From positions 8,814,243 through 8,878,242 of the forward strand of contig CP093829.1 of assembly GCA_033063855.1 (NCBI GenBank): 64,000 nucleotides of DNA, in the 5' to 3' direction. The stretch comes from Smittia aterrima (taxonomy: Eukaryota; Arthropoda; Insecta; Diptera; Chironomidae). Under the pieces are notes generated by a model. The model did no database searches, was not told the origin of the DNA, and worked only from the letters and a program-made list of their open reading frames with translations. This document shows, piece by piece, positions 48,977 to 61,500 of this stretch (position 1 is its first letter; each line of letters opens with the position of its first letter). The position numbers and the translations under genes are program-made.

Positions 48977-51900
48977 ATGTTCATCGAAGAAGACCCGAGG
49001 TAAGAAAGAAATATTTTCTAATAATTAGCAAAGTGATTAGAGAAATAACGACGATCGTTTTGAAGGCGAAAATGAAATTAGACAAATCAACATTCTAATC
49101 AAGTTATTATAAACAAACTACCTTGAGCGTCTCTCGAAAAGAAGTTTGCACGTTTTACTCGAATCGATTACTCGGGCGACTGATTCGATAATTTTAAATT
49201 TGTCTTCAAATTGTTTCAATTCTCACACATCAGCCGCGAGCCGATAACAAAGTTTGAGACACTCAAACTGGATTTTATTTTACCAGGCGCAAGATAAGTT
49301 CGTCTATCAATTTAGTCTTATCGACCACCATCAAATTATCTTTATTAAAATTATTTAAAGACTTTGAACCAAAATTTCGTAATCGCATCGTCTTAAAGTA
49401 TTTGAATGACGTCTAGAGGAAGATTTTTAAAACTCTTTTGCGCAATGCCACACAAACTCAATTCGAAATCTTGATAATTCCGTTGAAATGATTCAGATAA
49501 CCGTGAAGTAATCAGAATGAACTGATAACGCACACGGTTAAGAGTTTTCTAACATTTGAGTTCGGTATTTTTTGCAATTATAACCGGTGTGGATGTTTAA
49601 TCGAATTCTCAGTCGAGGTTGAAACTTTAAGTTGATTTGAACTTCTCTTGTTGTTTATTAAATTATTGCTTCGTGACTGATTGTAAAACGTTTCATTAAA
49701 GGTTCGAATGATCTTCTTTTCTCTCTCACTTCGTTAATCACTGAGGAAGATTAAAATAATGTTTTTTAATGAAACGTGCGAAGCTTCCAAAATAAATTCA
49801 AAACGGTCAACAAACTTGAAGTTGCTAATGAGATTTTTTTATTTTTAATTGCAGCATGGGGAGCTTCTGGATTCAATGCGCTGTTGGCGTCTTGAAAGGA
49901 TTTGCATTCATCTTTGATGTAATCACTTTCCCGATCTACATGTGTGTGCAGCGTCCATGGCAGAAACGAGCAATGTCTCGCAGGATCAAGGTCAGTGTGC
50001 ATAATTTATTTTTGCCACTTTCATCAGATAAACTAAAGCGAAAACCAAGCTCAAAGCTCAAACCATTGAGCGAACGAAATCAATTTGTTTTCGTTATCTT
50101 CGATAAGACTTGATTTTGTGGGGCTTATGACAGTTGCCTGGTCGCTGTCTTTATCGACACTAAGACTCCACAGAACTTTGGACTCTTAAATCATAGCCGA
50201 CGATTAAATTTTTGAAAACTTCAATTAAGATTTCTGTTATCGTTCTAGGCCAAAGTTATCAATCGCAATGATGGGGAAATCACTTATCGCAACGTTGACC
50301 AACCAAAAGGGCATCACATTCAAATGCTTAAGCATGAGATTGATACTCTCTACAAGATGTTCAAATACGTGGTGAAGATTCACACGACAAAGAAATGTCT
50401 TGGAACTCGCGAGATTCTTGGAGAAACAGATGAGATGCAAGACAACGGTCGCGCATTCAAGAAATACAAGATGGGAGAATACAAATGGCGTAACTTCCTT
50501 GAAACTGAGATGCAAGCTCAATTCTTCGGTCGTGGATTGCGTGAGAATGGAATTCAGCCAAGACAGAAAGTCGTTATGTTCGCTGAAACTCGCGCTGAGT
50601 GGATGATCGCTGCTCATGGTCTCTTCAAACAAAGTTGTACTATTGTAACGATCTATGCTACTCTGGGTGACGATGGAGTAACTCACGGAGTCAACGAAAC
50701 TGAAGTTGATACAATTATCACATCACACGAGCTGATGCCAAAGCTAAAAAATATCTTGAAGACGATCCCATTGGTCAAGACAATTATTTTCTTCGAAGAT
50801 CAAATCCACAAGACAGACGTGACTGGATTCGGCGACATTAAGGTCATTCCCTTCTCGCAGGTCTGTCAACAAGGCGCTGCAAGCAAAATCGGTAAAATTG
50901 GACATTGAACTTATTAAAAAAACTTTTTGCTGACATTTTAATTAATTTTTTGCAGAGGAAGTTCCACCGAAAACTGATGACATCGCAATTATCATGTACA
51001 CATCAGGTTCAACTGGAACACCAAAGGGAGTGTTACTCACTCACAACAATTGTATTGCTACAATGAAATGTTTCTGTGATGCCGTAAGTTTCTTCAGAAA
51101 TTGTCATTGCAGCGATAAATTATTTATCAATTTCTACATTTTTCAGATCGAAATTTACCCCGACGATGTTCTTATTGGATTCCTTCCATTGGCTCACGTG
51201 TTTGAACTTCTCGCTGAGAGTGTTTGCCTCATGACTGGTGTTCCAATTGGTTACTCATCACCTAACACTCTCATCGACAGCAGTACAATGATCATGAAAG
51301 GTTGCCAGGGTGATGCTGCTGTTCTAAGACCAACAGCAATGACATTAGTGCCGCTCATCCTTGACAGAATTTCAAAAGGAATCAACGATAAGGTCAACAA
51401 TGGATCTCCAATTCAAAAGGTCGTTTTCCAGTTCGCTTACGCTTACAAACAGAAATGGACACGTCGAGGATACACTTGCCCACTTATGGACAAAGTAGTT
51501 TTCGGTAAAGTTGGACTGATTGTTGGAGGCAGAGTTCGAGCGATTATTTCTGGTGGTGCTCCACTTTCTGCTGATACTCACGAACAAATTAAATTGTGTC
51601 TCTGCCTTGACGTGTTCCAAGGTTATGGATTAACCGAAACAACAGCTGGAGCTGCGGTTATGGACTTACACGATATGACTTACGGTCGTGTTGGAGCTCC
51701 ATCGTCAATGGTTGATATGAGACTCGTCAACTGGGAAGAAGGCAAATATCTCGTGACGAACAAACCGTATCCTCAAGGAGAAATCATTCTCGGCGGAGAG
51801 AATGTTTCACTTGGTTACTATAAATTGCCAGGAAAGACTGAAGAAGATTTCTTCACTGACTCAGAAGGAAGACGCTGGTTTAGAACTGGCGATGTTGGTG

Positions 51901-52425
51901 AAATGCATGAAGATGGTTGTTTAAAGATTATTGGTAAGTCCTTAAATGAAATTCTTTTTTTTTCATGAAATTTAATTTCTTTTCTTTAAATTTCCAGATC
52001 GTAAGAAGGATTTAGTAAAACTCCAAGCTGGAGAATACGTTTCGTTAGGAAAAGTTGAGGCAGAGATGAAGACATGCGCGATAGTTGATAACATTTGCGT
52101 GTACGGGGACCCGACAAAGAATCATTGTGTTGCTTTGGTCGTGCCACTCGAGAAACCTTTGACTGAACTTGCCGTATCTTTGGGAATTAGTGGAGAATTC
52201 GAACAACTCTGTTCGAACAAAGTTATGGAGAAAGCTGTGTTTAAAGAGCTTGTAGAACATGCTAAGAAGAGTCGCTTGGCTAAGTTCGAGATTCCAGCTG
52301 CAATCACACTTTGCAAAGATGTGTGGAGTCCAGATATGGGTCTCGTCACAGCCGCTTTCAAGATTAAGCGAAAGGATATCCAAGAGAGATATAAGGCAGA
52401 TATCACGAGGATGTACGCATCTTAA
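48977..52425 (+). CDS. Acsl: Long-chain acyl-CoA synthetase, ACSL3/4 type
   Basis: Six exons (48977-48999, 49855-49990, 50249-50891, 50956-51083, 51147-51933, 51998-52425) join to 714 residues. An N-terminal hydrophobic anchor (FWIQCAVGVLKGFAFIFDVI, about 11-30) is followed by the adenylate-forming enzyme fold: CLGTREIL, FAETRAEWMIAAHG, the P-loop-like YTSGSTGTPKGV (about 282-293), PLAHVFELLAE, GYGLTETTAG, FRTGDVGE and DRKKDLVKLQAGEYVSLGKVEA. The enzyme activates long-chain fatty acids to acyl-CoA using ATP and CoA at the ER, lipid-droplet or mitochondrial membrane. The close match to ACSL3/ACSL4 rather than ACSL1 is seen in the LGTREIL block and the C-terminus (GLVTAAFKIKRKDI). The 856-bp first intron follows a 23-nt coding exon. 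Poly(A) signal AATAAA at 52765-52770. Confidence 0.95.
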
Positions 52426-53572
52426 CTATTGGCCCGTCGTTAAAACCAATTCGCTTAGCTTATTAAAAAGTCATTTGTGCATTTCATCATTTCAATTCAC
52501 AAAACTTACAACATTTTTAACATATGCAAGCTGAAGAAAGTGAAAATGCTGTTGTGATCAAGGAGCAGAACAATTTTAGTTTAGAAATCAAATCATCTTA
52601 TGCTCGATGCAAACTTTAAACTCGCCACAACAAACTAAGATGAACAGATTCATGTAAAGTTTAAAGTATTTATGTTATTTAAGATTATTTCTCTCTATCT
52701 TTCGACTTTAAATTCCGCAATCCCAGTTAAAAGTAGTTGATAAGAGATCAATGCCATCGTCAAGAATAAAATTTATTACAAAACAAACAAAATGTTTTGA
52801 GACCTTCGGCTACTGCAAAGCTTGAATCAGAAAATATTTTGGTTACAAAAGTATTTAAGAAAAGATTAGATCGAAATGTTTCAATGTGAATAAAAAAAAA
52901 ACAATTTCCTCGTCTTATAAAACAAAAAACAAAGCTTAATTAAATGCAAATACCTTTACCAGTAGATACCAGAGATAAGATTTTTTTTTCTTTCTTACAC
53001 ACCACTTAGGCTAGGCAAAAGATATAAATAATAGGTTTTGGCTTAACGAGGATTTTCGGATGGGAAATGTGAGCTTCACGTTTTCCGCTTGACGCTTATC
53101 AAATTCAATTGTAAAAAAGAACAAGCGATCGCATGCACCGAGAAATAAGAATAATTAGGAACGAAAGGAAATTAATTGCAAGTGGAGATTGGAGACTTTT
53201 AGTTTATTTTTTCTTTTTATCAGTCTCTTAGTCTCAACAAACGATAAAGTTAAATTGATTTAACTTTATTGATTGTTTAGGAAAAATTACCTTTTAAGAA
53301 AATATTGAAAAACTTCTACTCATACTCGTTAGTTAAAAAATAATTCTTGTGAAGGATTCAAAAAACACTTTCCTAAAGTTAAGGCGGACGAAAGAAAGGA
53401 AATTGATACAAACAGAAAATAAAACAAAGAAGAAAACTTTGTAAGAAATAATTTAGAAAATTGTTTTTCTTGTTTGAACAGTTTCAGGTTTTTATTGCAT
53501 CGAATTTTCTTTTAAATTAAATTTCTTCATTTTTTATTTTCTCTTGAAATGTTGGTAAGTTTCCCTTTGAAC
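52426..53572. other. Convergent 3' region of ACSL and a zinc-finger gene
   Basis: The 3' UTR of ACSL (AATAAA at 52765-52770) and AT-rich sequence before the convergent C2H2 gene. No additional gene seen. Confidence 0.55.
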
Positions 53573-54961
53573 TTACTTCAAATAGTTGAAAGAAACTGAT
53601 CTGATTGATTTGGGATCTGCCTGGAAGTGGAGAGTAAAATTAAATTCGGAAATCTTTTTGTTTCACTTAAAAAAAACTTACAAAATCACTTCCCATTCGA
53701 ATGCAGTAGAATGGCAACAACGATTCGTGTTTCTTCTTGTAATGATCTTTGACATTTGCAATTGAGTTACAAGCGAAGATGCAGTGCAAGCACTGATACA
53801 TTCCAACTTTGTGGCAAGACTCCATGTGTCCCATCGTATTCTTCGGTTCAACGGTCTGATTGCAAAGGTAGCATTTGATTTCAAACCATTTCCAGTCACC
53901 ATGTTCCTGATCGATGTGCTGGAAGAATACATCGAAGAGGACAAACACTTCTTTGCAGACAGGACAAGGAGTCCCTTTGATGCATCGCTCGATATTTCCC
54001 AGCACTTTCAATTTGTTTTCTTCAATTTTGGAATGTTTAACAATCTCTTGCATATCACAAGTGGAGAACGTTTCTTTGCTTGGAACAGTCGAATCTGGAA
54101 GAATGTGAGCTTCCTTCATGTGATTCCATTCATCAAGAACAGAATCAGGTCCCTGAGAGTTTAAAACCTCATCGCAAATAGCACAAGAATGATTCCAGGT
54201 CAAGTTAGAATGCTTTATCTTGATGTGCTCCACGAAAGAATCTTCGTGTTTCATTAGGAACGGACAACCAGGCAAGAAGCATCGAAACAAAACAACTTTG
54301 TTGTTATCGACTTCAGCAACGGAGTAACCAATGTTGCAGACTTTCTTCAATTTAATGTTGTCTTTGCTGATTATGAAGTCAAAGTTAGCTGGAAACTCCA
54401 CAATTCCTTCCTCCTTCTTTATTTTCATCAATAATGGTGGAATAATGGTGACCACGTCCGACTTCTTCATAGCCACTTGAACTGCCTTGGATTCTACTGC
54501 CTCTGCTTTCGTGAATTTCATTTTCTTGATTACTTCTGCAGACTTCGGCGTTGCAACTCTTGGATCGATCAAGTTAGCCTTGGAAATCTTTTCTTGATAT
54601 CGAGATTTCGCTAACTCGACTTCCAGTGCTGAGATGAAAAGATTGAGTCGCTGGATGTTCAGATTTTGATTCATGTTGCTGCTGTAGGCCTTGTGATCAT
54701 CTATTTTCTTCAGAATTGACAGAATTCTCGTGGCATCAGATTTTCTGTTGATTTTAGAAATTGAAAGTTTTAAAATACATTTTCTGGATATTAAGATACT
54801 AACCCTCTAAACGAACGTACTAAGATCACTGCCTGCAGTTCATTTAACAAAACCTTGTGCAAAATGTCTTTTTCATCGATCAAACATTCTTTTACAAAAG
54901 GAAGATATTTGTAAACGATGACTTTGAATTCACATCGATCTTCTTCATCTCCCAAAGCCAT
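53573..54961 (-). CDS. C2H2 zinc-finger protein
   Basis: Three minus-strand exons (54961-54804, 54744-53682, 53620-53573), 422 residues. The first exon (MALGDEEDRCEFKVIVYKYL) and first part of the second are helical without a known domain. From about residue 200 there are five zinc-binding units of C2H2 type with unusual spacing: FRCFLPGCPF...HIKIKH, HSCAICDEVL...HMKEAH, TPCPVCKEVF...HIDQEH, IKCYLCNQTV...HMESCH and YQCLHCIFAC...HYKKKH. The terminal 16-residue exon is needed; without splicing, translation would stop three residues after the donor. Fingers are separated by long non-TGEKP linkers, so a sequence-specific DNA-binding array is less certain than for a classic transcription factor. 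Head-to-head with the ORP2-like gene across 607 bp. The family is sure; the role is unknown. Confidence 0.82.
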
Positions 54962-55568
54962 CACTGCTCACTAATGATTAGTTTTAAACAAAAATTCTTT
55001 GCGTACAAAGCAATTAAAAAGAATAAATTAACACGATGAAAGTTTTTCTTTCAGTTTTGATCTGACAATCTTCGTTTTAAGACTCTCCCTTCGTTTTATT
55101 TGAACTCGCCGTTAAATTCTCAAAGAGACCACTAAAAAAACTTTATCTTGACGTAAATAACAAGAAAATCTTTCTCGTGCGCACGCTCGATGTAAAAAAT
55201 ATTCTTCCAATGGATTTTTATCCAAACTCATTCGTTGGAGAAGCTTCGTGGCTCATTTTTCTCATTTATTAAGAAAGAATGAGCAAAGTTCATTGAATTA
55301 TGAAAAGTTTTGAATATCTCAACTCGGTTTAGAGTGAGGAACTTGAATAAAGTGTTTGTGAAGGAAAGTTTCATTCCAATTGCGAGAAAAAATTTCATTC
55401 TCGTGCAACAAATAAAATCTCTCGAGTCAAAATACTTTGGAAAGAAACTCAAACCAAACTGCAAACATTTTAAGAGAGTTCAAAAAAAGTGAAAGTGATA
55501 GTAAAAAGATTTTCTCGAAAAGGATTCCCAATCAAAAGTTTTACAAAGGAAAAAGTTTTTACTGAATT
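54962..55568. promoter_or_regulatory. Bidirectional promoter interval
   Basis: 607 bp separate the start codons of the C2H2 gene (-) and the ORP2-like gene (+). Core elements are not identifiable by eye; the head-to-head spacing is the only evidence. Confidence 0.35.
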
Positions 55569-58500
55569 ATGGCAGAAGGTTGGAGCGGTCAAAGCATTAA
55601 ATATAGGTGAGTTCTTAAACTAAGAAGTTTTAACTCATTTAAAACATCAAGTTTATTAAGAAATGTTTTCCCAAAAAAAAAGAGAGAAAATCTGAGAAGA
55701 AAATATTTTCATGAGCTTTTCTGCCCTTTTGACTTAGAGAGGTCGTCGAGTTGTAAAGTGTGTTCGGTCAGTTGTTTACGATTTTCTTTCGCGAGAAATA
55801 AATTATTGATTCGCACAGGATGGTGAGTGGGAGTCGACCCGAAAATGTAATGCTGAATGAATTATTCCGTGAAATGCGATTTACGAGAAAAGAACATGCG
55901 AAGTAATTGAGAGTTCAGCTAAAAATTACATTTTTGTTTTGTTTACGTTTTCAATCGAATGCTCATGTCAATCAATTTCAGTCGGTAACACTTCACACGG
56001 ATGTCGGCGATATAAAAATCGAAGTCTTTTGCGAGGACACGCCAAAAGCGGCTGAGAACTTTCTCGCTTTGTGTGCCTCGGATTATTATAATGGAAGTTG
56101 CTTCAATCGATCAATTAAAGGCTTCATGGTTCAGACTGGCGACCCAACGAACACAGGAAAAGGCGGAAAATCGATATGGGGCTCAAAGTTCGAAGACGAA
56201 TTCAAGGAAAATCTCAAGCACAACGAACGAGGAATAGTTTCGATGGCGAATTCCGGAGTTAACTCCAATCAAAGTCAGTTTTTCATCACCTACTCAGCTC
56301 AACCCGCTCTCGATCTCAAATACACAATTTTCGGACGAGTAATTGATGGATTTCAGGCTTTAGATGAGCTCGAGAAATTGGCAGTGAACCCGAAAAGCTA
56401 TCGACCGATTGCGGAGAAGAAAATTAACTCTGTGACCATTCACGCGAATCCTCTCGCATCATAAATAAACTAAGCTATGCCCAAATTTGTTCGTTGTTCT
56501 ACTGCTTCCGTTGCATTTCAGCCTCAAGCTTATTGTATCAACTTCGCGAGCTCGTGTGGAATTAACAGATTTAGGATAAGACTCATCGACATTGATAAGG
56601 TTCAATGTCTTCTTTAATCTAAATTTATTTTATTATTCTTGGGAGTCAAACGTGCATGTGAGTTGATCGCCATAACGACATCTTAACAGAAAAAGAAAAC
56701 AAATTGAAATCTCTATGACGTGATGCTGATAAGGAAAGTACTTACGATTGGATTTTTACGTCAAAGATTTCGAACTCTGGACATTGCTGAACGAAATACA
56801 TTTCATCGTAACACAAAATCATTAACCAGCAAACTTCAGGATATTCAACGAGTTCCAAATATCTTCCCTTGCAATGTTCGTTAAGGCTCGGAGCTTTAGT
56901 TGTGGTTGTTGCCTCCGTCGTTGATTCTGTTGTTGGTGCTTCTGTCGTCTCAACAAAAATCTCACAAGTCTCTTGATCTCCAAGAACACATTCTGATTCA
57001 TTTGAATCGAAAATATTTCCATCAGGGCATGTTCGTTCGCTCGCTACAGTTAAAACACACAAATAATATTTGTGGCAGAGATAACGATGTTCGACTTGTC
57101 CAAAATATTTTCCTTCACAAGGATTAGAAGGTGCGGTTGCTTCTGTTGTTGTAGATTCTACCTCTGTTGTCGTTTCTCCAAAAATCTCGCAAGTATATTG
57201 ATCTCCCGGAACACAAGTAGTTTCCCGGATTGTAGCCGTATTGAAGATATGTCCATCTTCACAGGTTCCTACGTACGGCACATTTGTATAAGCTCTCGAC
57301 ATAGGAATGCAATGAACATATTGATAACAATTAGTTGGATGTGCAACAGTTGTCCTCAACCTTCCAGTTCCACAAGGATTGACAAATGCTACTGTTGTTC
57401 CAACAGTCGATCTTTGAGTCGTTGTTGGTGGAACGAAAATCTCACAAGTCTCCTGATTTCCCGGGACGCAGTTCTTTCGTGCTGGATCGAAAACGTGTCC
57501 AGCAGCGCAGGAATATTCAGTCCCAGTACCTGCAGAGCACGAATAAAGTTTGTAACAAGCATTTGGGCTAGCAACGTATTCCGACCAGTGCGTTCCTTCA
57601 CAAGGATGTGCACTTGCACTTGCTAGAGAAATACAAGTTGAACTTATTAGAACTAATAAGATTCTCGCGTGTTGACCTAATAGAAAATACAAATCAAATT
57701 AAATTTCACTCCAAGAAAACTCAAAATCCAATTTTGCAACCTTTCATGTTTTGTTTGAATTCTGCTCGATGACTAAAGAAATATTTCGGCTTCGGTTGCC
57801 TTTTCAATCAAATTTTGATATCAAACAAATAAAATTTTATCTTATCAACATGAAAAGGATTATCTTGATCAAATTGAGCTCAACAAAAAGATTCCATTTA
57901 AATTCAAGTGAAAGCTGCTTCTTAATCAATTCGTTCTTCTGTTGCTTCCGTTGCATTTGAGCTTCAAGATTATTTAATCAACTTCGAGAGTTCGTTTGTA
58001 CTTATTTCATTTTAGATAAGACATTAAAAAAGTACGAAATGTCTTCATTACTATTATAAATATTTTATTTCATTTGAAAATAATTTAAAGCGCTAAACAA
58101 GTTTCTTGATCACCAAGAACGCAAACTTCGTCATCCCTAGAAAAAATCTCTCCTTCGTCGCAAGCTCTGAGAACAGGTCTATAAAAAAAGAATAATTAAG
58201 CGACCACCCACGATTTGCGTGACTAGTTTACTTACCGTCCTAACAAGCACTGGTAATATCGCGTGCAATCACCTTCATGTGGTTTCGATCCTATTTTAAG
58301 AAAACTTTAGTTCACATTTTCTAAATTATTTTGATTGATTGCTCTTACCAGCTTGAACACCTTCACATGGATTTTCCAAGACAGTTGTGTCTGGGATTTG
58401 CGTTGTGTCGCTGTCGAACTTGCATGAGAATGGATCCCCAGCACGACATCTTAATAGAAAAAGAAAACAATTTGAAATCTCAATGACGTGATGTTGATAA

Positions 58501-61500
58501 GGAAAGTACTTACGATTGGATTGTTACATCAAAGATTTCGTGTTCGGGACATCGCTGAACGAAGTACATTTCGTCGTAGCACAAAATCATTAAAGAGCAG
58601 CTATCAGGATGTTCAACGAGTTCTAAGAATCTTCCCCTGCAAAGTTCGGTAAAACCCGGAGCTTGAGTGGTTTGTTCTGTTGTTGGGTACGTTGATGAGT
58701 CAGTAATTGTTTGTTCTGTTGTCAATGCTGTTGAGGAATAAGTTGTTGGTTCGTCAGTCGCTGAAGACCAAGACGACGACTCAGGTTCATGTGTTGTCAA
58801 ATAAGTGAAGGTCACTGTAGAAGGAGGTGCGTCCGTTGTCATTGGTGTATTGATGTTAGTGCATTCGTTGGTTGCAGGATTGAAAATTTCGCTATCGTAA
58901 CAAGTGAAAATAACTCCACTGCTTCTGATGCAACCGACAAACTGAACCATGTTGTGTGGGTGAGGTCTTGCGGCGAAGAAAAGTCCACGACAAATTGCGT
59001 CTAAATCAACTGGAGGCAGAGCAGTCGTTTCTGGTTGAGTGGAAGTGGCACCTTCAGTTGTTACTGCTTCAGTCGTTCCTTCTGTTGTTGCCTCAGTCGT
59101 TGTCGTTTCTCCAAAAATCTCACAAGTGTCTTGATCTCCAGGAACACATTGCGAGGCTTCTGAACTAAAAACATTTCCAGCAGGGCAGGTTCGTTCACTT
59201 GCTACAGTTAAAACACACAAATAATATCTGTAGCAAAAATTTGGATTGGCGACATTTCCAAAATATTGTCCTTGACATGGATTAGAAGGTGCAGGTCCCT
59301 CTGTCGTTGGTGCTTCTGTTGTTGGATCTGTTGTTGGAGCCTCTGTCGTCGGTGGCTCTGTAGGTGCTTCTGTTGTCGGTGCCTCTGTTGTTGGTGCCTC
59401 TGTTGTTTCTACCCAAATCTCACAAGTCTCTTGATCACCTCGAACACATTCTGAAGCTTCTGAGCTGAAGATTTGTCCATCAGGGCAAGTTCTTTCATTC
59501 GCCACAGTTAAAATGCAATAATAATATTTGTAGCACACTTCAGGGTTAGCTACACTTCCCCAATATTGTCCTGCACATGCATTTGCACTTGCTAGAGAAA
59601 TGCAAGTTGCACTTATGAGCACTAATAAAATGCCTGAGAATTGACCTAATAGAAAATATAAAATCAAATTAAAACTTCACTCAAAGAGAACTCAAAATCC
59701 AATTTCACAACCTTTCATTTTTATTTTTTAATCGAATGCTGCGTCGTGACTGAAGAAATATTTCGGCATCGGTTGCCTTTTCAATCAAACTCTGATATCA
59801 ACAAATCCAATTTTATCTTATCAACGATAAAGGATTAGTCAACAATTTATCTTATCGACATGAACGTTTCGGCGAAGATAACTTGAGATTTTCACGAACA
59901 ACAATACAAATAGACTTGTTGAATAATCTTAAAACGTGATTCATAGGTTTTTATGCCCCAATAAAGCGATTGCCGATAAGTGATTGACGTTTGAGCTGAA
60001 ACTATTTCAAAAATTCCTAAAAAGCTTTTTCGCAAAACTTTTTTTTTAAAAAAAACTTTTTTCTTTATTTCAGGAAAGAGTTGCCAGTGCCGATGTTTGA
60101 GAAGCAAGACTTCAATATGGTCTCAATTTTGAAAGGATGTATTGGAAAAGAGTTGTCTAAGATTACAATGCCCGTCCAGTTCAACGAGCCTTTGAGCTTT
60201 CTTCAACGAATGGTCGAGTACATGGAGTATTCGTATCTCTTACGACTTGCTTCGGAGCAAGCTGATCCTGTTGATCGAATGAAATACGTCGCAGCTTTTG
60301 CTGTTTCAGCGACAGCTTGCAATTGGGATCGCCTTGGGAAGCCCTTCAATCCATTGCTTGGCGAAACTTATCAAATCGAGCGCGAGGAGTTCAGATGTTT
60401 GTGCGAGCAAGTCTCACATCATCCACCGATTTCTGCTTTCCACGCTGACTCGCCATGCTTCACATTTCATGGCTCTATTTACCCAAAGTTGAAGTTCTGG
60501 GGAAAATCAGTTGAGATTCAACCGAGAGGCGTCGTCACAGTGAAGCTGACGAAGTGGAATGAAACTTACACTTGGACTAATGTCAATTGTACAATTCACA
60601 ATATCATCGTCGGAAAGCTTTGGATTGAGCAATATGGTCACATGGAGATCGTTAATCATCAAACAGGTCACAAGGCTTTGCTGCACTTCAAACCAGGCGG
60701 TTCAAGCAACAAAGATCTTCATCGCGTCGAAGGAACAATACAGGACAAAGAGTAAGAAAGAAAAAGTTTAATATCTTAACAAATTATTTATTAAAATATT
60801 TTTTCAGAAAGAAAAAGCTTCGTTTCCTTTACGGTCGATGGACTCAGCTTCTTAAATGCACGGACTTCGAATCGTACGAAGAATATCTTCGAGTCAATCC
60901 AAATAAGTTTAAGTTTAAAGAAGAACGAAGTAAAAGTCCGATCGAGTCTCCAGCACAGACACCGCGAAAAGTTTTATCAAACCTTAAAAGCTTGAAGCTT
61001 TCATCATTCCGAAGTCTTTCGATTCAAGATGATGCACATGAGCCTCCACCTGATCACTCGCCTGAGCCTGGTGACATTCCAAGGTCTCAATCGATTTATT
61101 CAATCGATATACCGAACTCAACTTTATTGTGGGAAGTGGAGCCTCGCCCGCAGAACACAGGAAATTACTTTTCATTCACAAGCTTCGCAATGTCATTGAA
61201 CGAAATCGAACCTCATATGAAGCCACCAACGACTTTGTGTCCCACTGACTCACGATTAAGACCGGATATCCGGAAGTTGGAAGAGGGAGACATCGACGGA
61301 GCTATCTTGGAGAAAAATCGTTTAGAAGAGCAGCAGCGAGACGCAAGGAGAGCAAGGAAAGCGAAGAACGGAGGCGGAGATGATTGGCATGCAAGGTACG
61401 ACTCAAATTGAATAAATAATTCTTCAAATTTAAATCTCCAAAAATCAATTTCAGATGGTTCAAGCAGGAAACTAATCCACTTACAAAGCAGGACGACTTT

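Larger units (their letters stand above)
56480..59720. repeat. Tandem duplication of peritrophin-like genes
   Basis: Both copies share the first exon, signal peptide, last-domain exon boundary (ATCCAATC then GTAAG) and 3' flank (TTGCTTCCGTTGCATTTGAG at about 57938 versus CTGCTTCCGTTGCATTTCAG at about 56503). The coding parts are well diverged, so the event is old. Confidence 0.7.

Noticed and set aside
50237..50686. 149-residue minus frame
   Set aside because: Antisense shadow of ACSL exon 3, which is strongly supported by homology.
57072..57626. 184-residue Cys-rich plus-strand frame
   Set aside because: Antisense shadow of the cysteine-rich peritrophin-like gene; its cysteines come from the opposite-strand codons.
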